Shown here in pieces: positions 9,933 through 18,146 of a stretch of DNA of 64,000 bases (position 1 is its first letter; every line of letters starts with the position of its first letter). The notes below the pieces were generated by a model, which did no database searches, was not told where the DNA came from, and saw nothing but the letters and a program-made list of their open reading frames with translations. A program made the translations under genes and the position numbers. This stretch comes from Fuscibacter oryzae (lineage in GTDB: Bacteria > Pseudomonadota > Alphaproteobacteria > Rhodobacterales > Rhodobacteraceae), in contig NZ_JAESVP010000002.1 in NCBI RefSeq assembly GCF_016765795.1, positions 481,153 to 545,152 on the forward strand, read 5' to 3'.

Positions 9933-10223
9933 ATGAGCGAAGTGATCAATACCGCAGTTGCGGCCCTGCAACGCAAGATGCCCGCGGGCTTTGGCGGCGG
10001 TATTGCCAAATTTGTCATTCCCGGCGAAGGCAGCATTATTGCCGATAGCGCCGGCGTACGCGCCGAAGATGGCGACTCCGATGTGACCCTGACCGCCACC
10101 GGCGAAGTGTTTCGCGCGATTCTGGAAGGCGAGATGAACCCGACAATGGCCTTCATGACCGGCAAACTCTCGGTCGATGGCAACATGGGCCTTGCCATGC
10201 AGCTTGGCGCGGCGATGGGTTGA
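9933..10223 (+). CDS. SCP2 sterol-binding-domain protein
   Basis: A 96-residue single-domain protein of the sterol carrier protein-2 fold. It shows KFVIPGEGSIIAD, a DVTLTATGEVFRAILEGEMNPTMAF core (key residues D-V-T-L-T and G-E-M-N-P-T) and the lipid-pocket GKLSVDGNMGLAM motif. Such small bacterial SCP2 proteins bind hydrophobic ligands; the ligand is unknown. ATG 9933 has a GGAGAG Shine-Dalgarno a few bases upstream. Its stop overlaps the start of the following hydrolase gene by four bases (TTGA), indicating translational coupling. Confidence 0.9.
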   Translation: MSEVINTAVAALQRKMPAGFGGGIAKFVIPGEGSIIADSAGVRAEDGDSDVTLTATGEVFRAILEGEMNPTMAFMTGKLSVDGNMGLAMQLGAAMG

Positions 10224-11170
10224 CCTTGAACACCCCATCGCCCGCGCCGCTGTTCGAAGATGTGGCCGACGGTCCCGCCGGGGGGCGCGCGGACTGGATT
10301 GTCACCTATGACGGCGCGCGCATTCGCGTCGGCTGGTGGGCGTGCGATGGGGCGAAGGGCACAGTCATCCTGCTGCCCGGCCGCACCGAGTATATCGAAA
10401 AATATGGCCGCGCCGCAACCGATCTGGCCGCGCGCGGCTATGCCATGCTGACCATCGACTGGCGCGGACAAGGGTTGGCCGACCGCCCCATGCCTGACCG
10501 GTTGGTTGGCCATGTCGAACATTTCGACGAATATCAGCGTGATCTGGATGCGACCTTGGCTCATGCCCGCGCCGTGGGCCTGCCCGAACCGTTTTACATG
10601 ATCGCGCATTCGATGGGCGGCTGCATCGGTCTGCGGGCCTTGCTGCGCGGTCTGCCGTTCAAGGCGGCTGCCTTCTCTGCCCCGATGTGGGGCATCCTTA
10701 TGGCCGCATGGATGCGGCCCGTGGCGCTGACCGTTTCAACCTTGTCACGGTTTGTCGGCGCAGGCGGGCGCTATACGCCCGGCACGGGCGAGGCGTCATA
10801 TGTACTTGCAGCCCCCTTCGCCGGCAACACTCTGACCACCGATTCCGCGATGTGGGGTTATATGGTGACCCAAGGCAAGGCGCATCCAGACCTGACGCTG
10901 GGCGGACCCAGCCTTGGCTGGCTGCGGGCGGCGCTGGTCGAATGCCTGTCGCTGGGGCGTAGCGCCTCGCCCGCCGTTCCGGCACTTTGTGCGCTGGGTT
11001 TGCAGGAAAAGATCGTCGATGCCGGGCCGATCCACGCCCGCATGGCGGCCTGGCCGTCAGGGCGGCTCGATCTTTATCCGGCTTGCGAGCATGAGGTGAT
11101 GATGGAAACCCCCACCACCCGCGCCCGGTTCTTCGATGCCGCCTGCGCTTTGTTCGACGCCAACCGCTGA
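10220..11170 (+). CDS. Alpha/beta hydrolase, lysophospholipase/monoacylglycerol lipase type
   Basis: A 316-residue serine hydrolase of the PldB/monoacylglycerol-lipase group. The oxyanion region is VILLPGRTEYIEKYG, the nucleophile elbow is IAHSMGGCIG (Ser at about residue 133), and the acid and His are expected in the KIVDAG and CEHEVMMETP segments. No signal peptide is present, so it is probably cytosolic or membrane-peripheral. TTG 10220 overlaps the SCP2 stop; TTG 10226 is an alternative. Coupling to a lipid-binding SCP2 protein supports a role in glycerolipid turnover, but the substrate is inferred. Confidence 0.88.
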   Translation: MTLNTPSPAPLFEDVADGPAGGRADWIVTYDGARIRVGWWACDGAKGTVILLPGRTEYIEKYGRAATDLAARGYAMLTIDWRGQGLADRPMPDRLVGHVEHFDEYQRDLDATLAHARAVGLPEPFYMIAHSMGGCIGLRALLRGLPFKAAAFSAPMWGILMAAWMRPVALTVSTLSRFVGAGGRYTPGTGEASYVLAAPFAGNTLTTDSAMWGYMVTQGKAHPDLTLGGPSLGWLRAALVECLSLGRSASPAVPALCALGLQEKIVDAGPIHARMAAWPSGRLDLYPACEHEVMMETPTTRARFFDAACALFDANR

Positions 11171-11200
11171 CCGCCACACCTGCGCGCGCAAAAGCCCCCC

Positions 11201-12088
11201 CTATTTCTCCCGTAGACGCCCGCGCTCTCGCTGCAACCACAGCGCGGTCAGGATCAGCGGCGCATTACCCACCTCTCCCGAACCCACCAGCGCCATCAGA
11301 TCGTCAAATCCGATCAGGTGGCCGCGAATATCCTCTGCCTCGCCTGCCACGCCGAACACCCCGGCGCTGCCATCGGGCAGATCACACAGCGCAACATAGG
11401 AATACAGAAACTCGGCACAGATGCCGGGGCTGGGGTAATAGCCCGCCACCGTCTCCAGCGCGCCCAGTGTCAGGCCCGCCTCCTCCACTGCCTCGCGCCG
11501 GGCGGCCTGTTCGGGCGTTTCTCCGGGGTCGATGCGGCCGGCAATCGCCTCTAGCTGCCAGGGGTTGGCATCACCGCGCCCGAAAGGGCCGCTGCGGAAC
11601 TGTTCAACCAGCAGCACGCGGTCTCGTACCGGATCATAGGGCAGAACCGTCACTGCATCGCCCGACAGAAACACCGCCCGCGTCACAACCGGGCTGGCTT
11701 GGCCGCCAAACTGGCGGAACGACAGGTCGTATTCCTCAACGGCAAAGAACCGGGCATAGGGCTCGCTGCGGGCCGAAACCTGCACATCCTGCGGCTGGCG
11801 CGGGCTGCGCAGCGCCGCTGGCGCGCCCACTACCGCCCGCGCCCGCGCGGCACCGCGAACCTTTACCATCCCCAGCCGCGCCGCAACCTCGGCAGCGGGT
11901 TTCAAGCCGTATAGCGCCATCACATCCAGCGCCGTCGCCGCCAGCTCTGCCACCGGCAGATCATCGGCCCCGCCTGTGACCGCCAGATAAAACTGCACGC
12001 GCGCCAGATCGTCAGCGCCCTCACGCCCAAGCACAGCGCGCAAAACCGCCTCGTGGCGCAGCGCGCCTTGCCGCCAGTCAGCCTTCAT
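11201..12088 (-). CDS. trgB: Nudix hydrolase TrgB, ADP-ribose pyrophosphatase-like
   Basis: A 295-residue protein. The C-terminal Nudix domain (residues ~115-290) has a perfect Nudix box, GRIDPGETPEQAARREAVEEAGL, shown here by its key residues G, E, REA-EE and G, and the NudF-type LLVEQFRSGPF and PSPGICAEFLYSYVA segments expected of ADP-sugar hydrolases. The ~100 N-terminal residues (GALRHEAVLRAVLGRE) look like a shortened remnant of the gamma-glutamylcyclotransferase-type domain that I recall on longer TrgB proteins. It starts 3 bases after trgA, the pair known from the Rhodobacter sphaeroides tellurite-resistance locus. It is the last gene of the phrB-cfa-trgA-trgB operon. Confidence 0.85.
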   Translation of the reverse strand: MKADWRQGALRHEAVLRAVLGREGADDLARVQFYLAVTGGADDLPVAELAATALDVMALYGLKPAAEVAARLGMVKVRGAARARAVVGAPAALRSPRQPQDVQVSARSEPYARFFAVEEYDLSFRQFGGQASPVVTRAVFLSGDAVTVLPYDPVRDRVLLVEQFRSGPFGRGDANPWQLEAIAGRIDPGETPEQAARREAVEEAGLTLGALETVAGYYPSPGICAEFLYSYVALCDLPDGSAGVFGVAGEAEDIRGHLIGFDDLMALVGSGEVGNAPLILTALWLQRERGRLREK

Positions 12089-12091
12089 CGG

Positions 12092-12532
12092 TCAACCCAG
12101 CCGCTTATAGGCAATCTCGGTCAGCCATCCTGCAATGATCCCGCCGACGATCAGCGCGACCGGCGTCGCCGGCGCCGCAAGATTGTGGCCATAATCATAC
12201 ATGATCGTCAGCACACCCAGCAGCGCATCCGTCGGACCATCGTAAAGCTGCCGCATGGAGCGATGGATCATCAGATAGATCGAGAACAGCAGCATCACCC
12301 AGAACAGCATCACGACCGATGTCACGATGCCAGAACCCGCCGCCTCTCCCATACCCTTGCCCACGCGGCGCCCCATGGTCCGCCATCCCCAGACCACCCC
12401 CACCAGCGCTGAAACCTCACGCAAATACCCCGGAGGCGTGCCTTCGGGCAGGGTCGGCAGGAACAGATGGGCGGCAATCGCCCCGACGATGGCAAAAAGA
12501 ATGGCGGCAACCAATTTCGAGGCGGTGGGCAT
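12092..12532 (-). CDS. trgA: TrgA-family membrane protein (tellurite resistance)
   Basis: A 146-residue inner-membrane protein with about four hydrophobic segments: LVAAILFAIVGAIAAHLFL, VSALVGVVWGWRTMG, VTSVVMLFWVMLLFSIYLMI and VALIVGGIIAGWLTEIAY. The GWRTMGRRVG loop and the overall length match TrgA from the R. sphaeroides trgAB locus. The molecular activity is not established. It starts 9 bases after the cfa stop and is followed 3 bases later by trgB, so all are likely one transcript. Confidence 0.85.
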   Translation of the reverse strand: MPTASKLVAAILFAIVGAIAAHLFLPTLPEGTPPGYLREVSALVGVVWGWRTMGRRVGKGMGEAAGSGIVTSVVMLFWVMLLFSIYLMIHRSMRQLYDGPTDALLGVLTIMYDYGHNLAAPATPVALIVGGIIAGWLTEIAYKRLG

Positions 12533-12541
12533 AAAGGCTCC

Positions 12542-13750
12542 TCAGGGCCGGGTCATGGTAATTTGTGTCACATCACAGTTGCCCCCACCAAAGGCCCCGG
12601 CGCAAGAGGTCAGATAGAAATTCCACATCCGGCGAAAACGGTCATCAAACCCCAGCCGTGCAATCTCATCCCACCGGCTGTTGAAAGTATCGTGCCAGCG
12701 CCGCAGCGTCTGGCTATAGCTCTGGCCAAATTCGACATGGCTTTTCAACCGCAGCCCGGCCCGCGCAATCTCGGCCCGCAGCGCGGCGGGAGAGGGCAGC
12801 ATCCCCCCCGGAAAGATGTATTTCTGGATGAAATCAACCTGCTTGCGATAGGTCTGGAACCGCTGGTCTGAAATGGTGATGATCTGAAGCGTCGCATTGC
12901 GGCCCGGTCGCAGCCGGTCATGCAGCGTGTCGAAATAGGCGGGCCAGTATTTTTCGCCGACCGCCTCGAACATCTCGATGCTGGCGATCCCGTCATAGCT
13001 GCCGGTCTCGTCGCGGTAATCTTGCAGCTTGATCTGAACCCGGTCCGACAGCCCCGCCCGCGCCATCCGCGCCACGGCAAAATCGTGCTGGGCTTGGCTG
13101 ATGGTCAGGCCCGTCACCCGCAGCCCACGCTCTTTCGCGGCATATTCGGCAAAACCGCCCCAGCCGCAGCCGATCTCCAGCACATGGTCGCCGGGCCGCG
13201 CGCCCATCTGATCAACCATCGCGGCGTATTTCTGCACCTGCGCCCGCTCTAGGCTTTCCTGCCCGGTCACAAAACGCGCGCTGGAATAGGTCATCGTTTC
13301 ATCCAGCCACAGCCGGTAGAATTCGTTCCCCAGATCATAGTGATAGGCGATGTTCTTCTTTGCCTGCCGCTTGCTGTTCGATTGCAACCAGAACCGCATT
13401 CTTTCGTACATGCGTACCAGACCCAGACCGGGAAAGCCGTCATAAACGCTTTCATTGCCCTGCTGGATCAGATCCAGAAAGGCCTGAAGGTCGGGGCTGG
13501 ACCATTCGCCTTCAACATAGGCTTCGCTGAACCCCAGATCCCCTTCGCGGATCAGGCGGGCAAAGACATCGGGCGCATGCGCGACAATCTCTGCCGCCCC
13601 TCCGGCATTGCGCCCTTCGGCGCGAAAGCGGCGGCCATCGGGCAGCACGAAATCCAGCCGCCCACGGTTCAGACCCTTTGCAATCTCGAACACCGCAGCA
13701 AAGTAACGTGGCAGGCCGGTCTGGCCCTTTGTCGTTGTGAACACGGTCAT
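12542..13750 (-). CDS. cfa: Cyclopropane-fatty-acyl-phospholipid synthase family methyltransferase
   Basis: A SAM-dependent lipid methyltransferase of 402 residues. The N-terminal lipid-binding part includes VLPDGRRFRAEG and DLGFSEAYVEGEWSSPDL. The catalytic Rossmann domain has YHYDLGNEFYRLWLD, MTYSSARF, HVLEIGCGWGGFAEYAA (SAM-binding loop) and SIEMFEAVGEKYW. Enzymes of this family add a methylene to unsaturated acyl chains in the membrane. ATG 13750 has a G-rich Shine-Dalgarno; GTG 13774 is an alternative. It lies 52 bases after phrB. In R. sphaeroides the cfaA and phrA genes belong to the singlet-oxygen RpoE regulon, which fits the promoter seen upstream of phrB here. Confidence 0.93.
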   Translation of the reverse strand: MTVFTTTKGQTGLPRYFAAVFEIAKGLNRGRLDFVLPDGRRFRAEGRNAGGAAEIVAHAPDVFARLIREGDLGFSEAYVEGEWSSPDLQAFLDLIQQGNESVYDGFPGLGLVRMYERMRFWLQSNSKRQAKKNIAYHYDLGNEFYRLWLDETMTYSSARFVTGQESLERAQVQKYAAMVDQMGARPGDHVLEIGCGWGGFAEYAAKERGLRVTGLTISQAQHDFAVARMARAGLSDRVQIKLQDYRDETGSYDGIASIEMFEAVGEKYWPAYFDTLHDRLRPGRNATLQIITISDQRFQTYRKQVDFIQKYIFPGGMLPSPAALRAEIARAGLRLKSHVEFGQSYSQTLRRWHDTFNSRWDEIARLGFDDRFRRMWNFYLTSCAGAFGGGNCDVTQITMTRP

Positions 13751-13802
13751 CGCACCCCCCCAAGGCGTGATCACCGCAGGATTCCAGAGTTTCCCGCGCT
13801 TC

Positions 13803-15212
13803 TCAAGATTTTCCTTGCTTCAGCGCCTCCAGCGCGCGTTCGCGCCCTGCCGCCAGATCGATCAGGGGCATCGGATAGGGGGCCGCCGGGTCCATCCCCC
13901 AGCTTTTGGGAACCGCATCGAAATAAGACAGTGCCTCGGCACCGGGGTTGCGCGTCATTTCGGCAATCCAGCGGCGGCGATAGCGGCCCTCGGGGTCAAA
14001 CTTCTCGGCCTGCGTCGCAGGGTTGAAAATGCGGAAATAGGGCGAGGCATCGGGGCCTGAGCCCGCAACCCATTGCCACCCCATCGCATTCGCCGCCGGG
14101 TCCCAATCGGTCAGGCATTCGGCAAACCAGTCAAGGCCCACGCGCCAATCGGTCAGCAGATGCTTGGTCAGATAACTGGCCGCGATCATCCGCGCGCGGT
14201 TGTGCATGCGCCCCGTGACGAACATCTCGCGCATCGCGGCATCAACCAAAGGCTCGCCGGTCAGACCACGCCGCCACTTTTCCGCATCGGCATTGTCACC
14301 GCGCCAGGGAAAGGCGTTCCAGTCGGCCTTCCAGTTGTCCTGCCCCAGTTCCGGATAATGATACATCAGGTGCCAGGCAAACTCGCGCCAGACCAGCTCC
14401 TTCAAGAAGGTCTCGGCCCCCGGATTGCCCTCTTCCATCGCGCGCCTGCCCCGGTGCCACAGCGTGCGGGGCGAAATCTCGCCATAGGTCAAATGTTCCG
14501 ACAGGCCAGAGGTTGCGTCTTCGGCCACGAAATCGCGCCGCGCCGCATAGGCGGCCATGCGGTCTTCGGCAAACCCGGCCAGCCGGTCCAAGGCCGCGCC
14601 CTCTCCGGACGACTGCCAACGCGCCAGAACCACCGCGCCGCGCTGCATGTCGCAGGTCATGTTCCAGTCCGCCAAAGCCGCGCTGTCGGGCCAGCGCTCC
14701 GGCCCCGGCAGATGCACCGGCGCAGGCAGTTCTGGCGCAACCGGCAAGGCCCGCACCGCCCGCCAATAGGGGGTGAACACCCGATAGGGCCCGCCCTGCC
14801 CGGTTTCCACCGTCCACGGCTCGTGCAGCACAAAGCCCGCATGGCTTTCGGCCAACAGCCCCCGCGCCTTCAGCGCCGCCTTCACCACCTGATCGCGGAC
14901 GCGAGAGGTCGCGTCATAAGCGCGGCTCCACATCACGCCTGCTGCCCCGGTCTCCTCCACCAGCCGTTCCAGCACCTCCAGCGCCGGACCGCGCCGCAGG
15001 ATCAACCGGCTGCCCACCCCCTGCAAGGCCGCCGCAAACGCCGCCAGCGCCATCTGCAACCGCTGCTTTGCCGCCGCCCCCAGCGCCTCGGTTTCCGGGT
15101 CCAGCACGAACACCGGCACCACGGGCCGCCCCGTCGCCAGCGCTGCCGCCAACACCGGATTGTCACCCAGCCGCAAATCGCGCCGGAACCACAGGATCAG
15201 GGGTTCAGCCAT
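13803..15212 (-). CDS. phrB: Deoxyribodipyrimidine photo-lyase (class I CPD photolyase)
   Basis: The 469-residue flavoprotein repairs UV-induced cyclobutane pyrimidine dimers with blue light. The N-terminal alpha/beta antenna domain begins LILWFRRDLRLGDNPVL. The C-terminal FAD domain contains LTYGEISPRTLWHRG, RMHNRARMIAASYLTKHLL, DWDPAANAMGWQWVAGSGPD and SPYFRIFNPATQAEKFDP, covering the conserved FAD-contacting Arg, Asn and Asp residues and Trp of the electron-transfer chain. Length is normal. An AAGGAGG Shine-Dalgarno precedes ATG 15212. It heads the phrB-cfa-trgA-trgB operon. Confidence 0.97.
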   Translation of the reverse strand: MAEPLILWFRRDLRLGDNPVLAAALATGRPVVPVFVLDPETEALGAAAKQRLQMALAAFAAALQGVGSRLILRRGPALEVLERLVEETGAAGVMWSRAYDATSRVRDQVVKAALKARGLLAESHAGFVLHEPWTVETGQGGPYRVFTPYWRAVRALPVAPELPAPVHLPGPERWPDSAALADWNMTCDMQRGAVVLARWQSSGEGAALDRLAGFAEDRMAAYAARRDFVAEDATSGLSEHLTYGEISPRTLWHRGRRAMEEGNPGAETFLKELVWREFAWHLMYHYPELGQDNWKADWNAFPWRGDNADAEKWRRGLTGEPLVDAAMREMFVTGRMHNRARMIAASYLTKHLLTDWRVGLDWFAECLTDWDPAANAMGWQWVAGSGPDASPYFRIFNPATQAEKFDPEGRYRRRWIAEMTRNPGAEALSYFDAVPKSWGMDPAAPYPMPLIDLAAGRERALEALKQGKS

Positions 15213-15234
15213 CCTTTCCTCCTTTTTCCCATGA

Positions 15235-15260
15235 TACGCAATGCCTTGCCCCCCGGATCA
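15235..15260 (-). promoter_or_regulatory. ECF sigma (RpoE/ECF11-like) promoter for phrB-cfa-trgAB
   Basis: On the minus strand the -35 TGATCC (15260 to 15255) is followed after 16 bases by CGTATCAT (15238 to 15231). The expected start point would lie about 10-15 bases before the phrB ATG, just ahead of the Shine-Dalgarno. From memory, TGATC with a CGTA-containing -10 is the ECF11 consensus, recognised by the singlet-oxygen-responsive RpoE-ChrR of R. sphaeroides, whose targets there include phrA and cfaA. No rpoE or chrR gene is in the window. Confidence 0.6.
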
Positions 15261-15261
15261 T

Positions 15262-15327
15262 TTGCACCTTTCCAAATACTCCGGGGGTGAGGGCCGCAAG
15301 GCCCGAGGGAGGCAGCGCCCCCTTACC
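15262..15327. repeat. GC-rich dispersed repeat between phrB and the class V aminotransferase gene
   Basis: The segment reads AATACTCCGGGGGTGAGGGC and on through a GGCCGCAAGGCCC inverted repeat and a C-rich stretch. The CCCGGAGTATTT core on the minus strand is a common 3'-flank motif in Rhodobacteraceae chromosomes, and it may act as the terminator of the aminotransferase transcript. I infer this from resemblance to similar spacers in the family. Confidence 0.4.
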
Positions 15328-16554
15328 TTACAGCACCCGATCCAGCGCCCCGATCAGCCGCTGCACATCCTCGCCACTGGTGTAATGCGTCAGGCTCATC
15401 CGCAGCACACCCTTTTGCAGATCAACCCCCATCGCCTCCAACGGGCGCACGGCATAGAAATCGCCGCCCCAGCAGGCAATGCCTTCGCGCCCAAGCGCTT
15501 CGGACACTGGCTCTGCCGCGCCGTGCAGCGCCACGGCAACGGTCGGCGCACGGGCCGCCGCGTCGCGTGGCCCGATCAGCCGCAGGTCATTGCGGCCCGC
15601 CAGATAGTCCAGCAAGGGGGCCACCGCCTCGACCTCTGCCGCGCGCATCAGGTCATGCACGCGGGCATTGCGCTCGCCCGCCGGGGCGTCGCCCGCGAAG
15701 TGGTGGCCGTAAAGCGCGTCGATGTAATCAGCCATCCCGGCGCAGGCGGCGATCTGGGCATGGTCCGGCCCGGCGGGGGTGAATTTCTTGTAAAGCGTGC
15801 CCGCATTGAACCAATGGCCCTGAACAGGCAGTTCCGCCCCGAACGCTTCCCCGATCAGCATGATGCCCTGATGCGGCCCATAGGTTTTATAGGCCGAGAA
15901 CAGATACACATCCGCGCCAAGTCCCGCAAAATCCGGCAACCCGTGCGGTGCATAGCTGACCCCGTCCACCACCGTCCGCGCGCCCGCAGCACGGGCCATG
16001 GCGCAAATCTCATCCACCGGATTGATCTCGGCTACCACGTTGGAACAATGCGGGAAACAGACCAGCCGCACCTTGCCATCGGCCAACAGCGCCTTCAGCC
16101 CGGCCAGGTCCAGATGCCCGGTGGCCGGGTCAATCTGCCATTCCCGAACCTCGATCCCTTCATCCGCCAGCCGCCGCCACGGGCCGCTGTTCGCCTCGTG
16201 GTCCTGATTGGTCACCACGATTGCCGCATTCTGGCCCCGCAGCCAGACCCGCACCGCATTGGCCAGCACAAAGGTATTCGCCGTGGTCGAGGGGCCGAAC
16301 GACACCTCCTCGCGTTTGGCGCTCATCAGCGCGGCCAGACGGGTCCGCGCCTCATCCATCTCTGCCCCGCCCTCTTGCGCGCCGGGATAGGGCGCATAGG
16401 GCTGCACCTTGCGGTCGGTATAAAAGCGGTGCAGCCGCTCTACCACCTGCTTGCAGGGATAGCTGCCGCCCGCATTCTCAAAGAACGCATGGCCGGACAG
16501 AACACGGGAGGAAAAGGCCGGGAACTGCGCCCGGACAAAATTCAGATCAAGCAT
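15328..16554 (-). CDS. Class V aminotransferase, cysteine desulfurase-like (SufS/CsdA relative)
   Basis: A ~408-residue PLP enzyme. It shows FFENAGGSYPC, FGPSTTANTFVLA, the substrate/PLP motif NQDHEANSGPW, VDGVSYAPHGLPDF and the Schiff-base Lys in LFSAYKTYGPHQG, all as in the TIGR01976-type cysteine desulfurase-like group. Whether it releases sulfur from cysteine or transaminates is not settled by sequence, and no suf genes are nearby. ATG 16554 is best because the AAGGAGG Shine-Dalgarno lies 9 bases upstream; ATG 16560 is only 3 bases away. The leader carries a B12-riboswitch-like element and a hairpin covering part of the Shine-Dalgarno, so translation is probably ligand-controlled. Confidence 0.85.
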   Translation of the reverse strand: MLDLNFVRAQFPAFSSRVLSGHAFFENAGGSYPCKQVVERLHRFYTDRKVQPYAPYPGAQEGGAEMDEARTRLAALMSAKREEVSFGPSTTANTFVLANAVRVWLRGQNAAIVVTNQDHEANSGPWRRLADEGIEVREWQIDPATGHLDLAGLKALLADGKVRLVCFPHCSNVVAEINPVDEICAMARAAGARTVVDGVSYAPHGLPDFAGLGADVYLFSAYKTYGPHQGIMLIGEAFGAELPVQGHWFNAGTLYKKFTPAGPDHAQIAACAGMADYIDALYGHHFAGDAPAGERNARVHDLMRAAEVEAVAPLLDYLAGRNDLRLIGPRDAAARAPTVAVALHGAAEPVSEALGREGIACWGGDFYAVRPLEAMGVDLQKGVLRMSLTHYTSGEDVQRLIGALDRVL

Positions 16555-16562
16555 GGCCATGG

Positions 16563-16720
16563 GCCTCCTTACATCAGTGCCTGTAAGGGATGACGACCCC
16601 ACGAAGGGATCGGTCCCGTCGCGGCAGGTCTTCCAGCCAGCCACCTCGGCTTTTTCTTGCGCCGGGCGACAGTTGTCGGGGCTAGCCCGATCAACATGCT
16701 ATGCCTAGCCAGCACCGCAG
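16563..16720 (-). promoter_or_regulatory. Possible cobalamin-type riboswitch with SD-sequestering hairpin
   Basis: Read on the minus strand, the leader of the class V aminotransferase contains GCCCCGACAACTGT (including ACAACTGT, 16676 to 16669), close to the conserved GCCCCCGCAACTGT of cobalamin riboswitches. About 34 bases later comes GGAAGACCTGCC (16634 to 16623), matching the 3' two thirds of the B12 box. GGTGCT and a 6-bp stem GGCTAG/CTAGCC (16680-16685 with 16705-16710) lie upstream. A perfect 7-bp hairpin (16567-16573 with 16582-16588) takes in the AAGG of the AAGGAGG Shine-Dalgarno. The 5' half of the canonical core is not clear, so this may be a variant or decayed copy. Confidence 0.45.
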
Positions 16721-16939
16721 CGGCTGTAAACCCCCAGATGCCTGTGCCCTCAAATACGGCACGCCCGGCGCAACAACCCGACGTCAGGCACAAATTTGAT
16801 CACGATTTTCAAGACTTCCCCTTGCATCGCTCCGCGCCATCGGCATTCTTCGCTCGTGCAATCGGCGACCGATGCCAAGTCGGTGCCACCCCGGCCCGGT
16901 CGTGGGGATTCGACCCGGCCTCCACCAACAGGAGAGCTC
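16721..16939. other. Intergenic region between divergent aminotransferase and binding-protein genes
   Basis: This spacer must hold both the 5' end of the aminotransferase leader (minus) and the promoter of the binding-protein gene (plus). I see no further gene. AGGAGAG at about 16930 is the Shine-Dalgarno of the binding-protein gene. No convincing -35/-10 pair stands out. Confidence 0.4.
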
Positions 16940-17992
16940 ATGACCCGTTCCGCCCTACTTTTTGCCACCGCCGCAACGCTTGTGCTGGCCCCCCTTGCCG
17001 CCCGCGCGGCAGATGCCGAACTTACGGTGTTCGACTGGGCCGGTTTCGGCCTTCAAGAACTGATCGAACCCTATGCCGCCAAATACGGCGACATTCCCAC
17101 CTATTCCTTTTTCGCCGATGATGACGAGGCGTTCCAGAAGGTCTCGACCGGGTTCAAGACCGATGTGACGCACCCCTGCTCTCAGATGGTATCGAAATAC
17201 CGTGATGCCGGCCTGATAGAGCCGTGGGATGTGTCCAAGATCCCGGAATTCGCCAATATCAACCCGCGCTTCCTGAATTCGTCGATCTTCAAGGATGATG
17301 GCGGCGTCTGGTACATTCCGACCGACTACGCCTATACCGCCATTGCCTATAACACCACGGATGTCCCGGCCGAGGATGTCGCATCGCTTGACGTGTTCAA
17401 GAACCCGAAATATTCGCAGCGCATCGCTTTGCCCGACAACACCGATGACGTCTGGTCGCTGGCCCTTTTGGCCACCGGCGTCACCGATTGGACCAACGTG
17501 ACGGATGAGCAGTTCAAGGCCGCCGCCGCCTGGCTGCGTGAAGTGCATCCGAACGTACGCCTGTACTGGACCGACCCGGCAGAGCTGTCGGCCGTCATGG
17601 CCACGGGCGAGGTGCAGGTGGCCTGGTCGTGGAACGATGCCGTGGCGCTGCTCAAGGCAGAAAACTTCCCTGTGGGCTTTCAGCGTTCGCCCAAGGAAGG
17701 CGTTGCCACCTGGTTCTGCGGCTATGTCAACATGAAGGACGGCCCCGGCAAGGAAGAAAAGGCCTATGATTACATCAACGCCTTCATCGATCAGTCTTCC
17801 GCACCGCAACTGCTGGCCAATATCGGCTATGCGTCCACCAATGACGCCGCCATGGCCAAGATTCCGCTGGAAGATCTGAAGAAGGCAGAGGTTGATCCGA
17901 TCTCGACCACCCTTCTGGCCCAGACCCCGATTGACCACGCGATGCGCCAGAAAATGCTGGAAGAGTTCGAGCTGATCAAATCCGGCTTCTGA
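16940..17992 (+). CDS. Periplasmic polyamine-type (PotD/PotF) ABC substrate-binding protein
   Basis: A 350-residue solute-binding protein with a clear Sec signal peptide ([20 protein letters not shown], cleavage before ADAEL). The mature part has [38 protein letters not shown], and the late [13 protein letters not shown] segment, the pattern of the spermidine/putrescine-binding family (SBP_bac_8). ATG 16940 follows an AGGAGAG site; the frame continues upstream without signal-peptide character. No permease gene is adjacent: a strong terminator and guaA follow. The importer at 31.2-34.0 kb lacks a binding protein and could be its partner, which is inference. Confidence 0.9.
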   Translation: MTRSALLFATAATLVLAPLAARAADAELTVFDWAGFGLQELIEPYAAKYGDIPTYSFFADDDEAFQKVSTGFKTDVTHPCSQMVSKYRDAGLIEPWDVSKIPEFANINPRFLNSSIFKDDGGVWYIPTDYAYTAIAYNTTDVPAEDVASLDVFKNPKYSQRIALPDNTDDVWSLALLATGVTDWTNVTDEQFKAAAAWLREVHPNVRLYWTDPAELSAVMATGEVQVAWSWNDAVALLKAENFPVGFQRSPKEGVATWFCGYVNMKDGPGKEEKAYDYINAFIDQSSAPQLLANIGYASTNDAAMAKIPLEDLKKAEVDPISTTLLAQTPIDHAMRQKMLEEFELIKSGF

Positions 17993-18065
17993 TCGCAACC
18001 TTTCGCGGTCGCCGCAGCCGCGCTCCCCGATAGGGCGATTGCGGTCACATTACAGATCAGGCCAG

Positions 18066-18100
18066 ACGCCCGGATGCCAGCCATCCGGGCGTTTGCATTT
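18066..18100 (+). terminator. Intrinsic terminator after the binding-protein gene
   Basis: A perfect 11-bp stem, ACGCCCGGATG (18066-18076) with CATCCGGGCGT (18082-18092), closes a 5-base loop and is followed by TTGCATTT. It separates the binding-protein gene from guaA. Confidence 0.85.
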
Positions 18101-18146
18101 CCCTCCGCCCTCTTGCGATTCGTGCCCCCATCGCTTACGCGGGCGC

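Noticed and set aside
16900..16933. GTGGGGATTCGACCC...CCTCCACCA resembles the T arm and 3' CCA end of a tRNA
   Set aside because: No matching 5' acceptor strand (GGAGGCC-like), D arm or anticodon arm lies at the required distance upstream.
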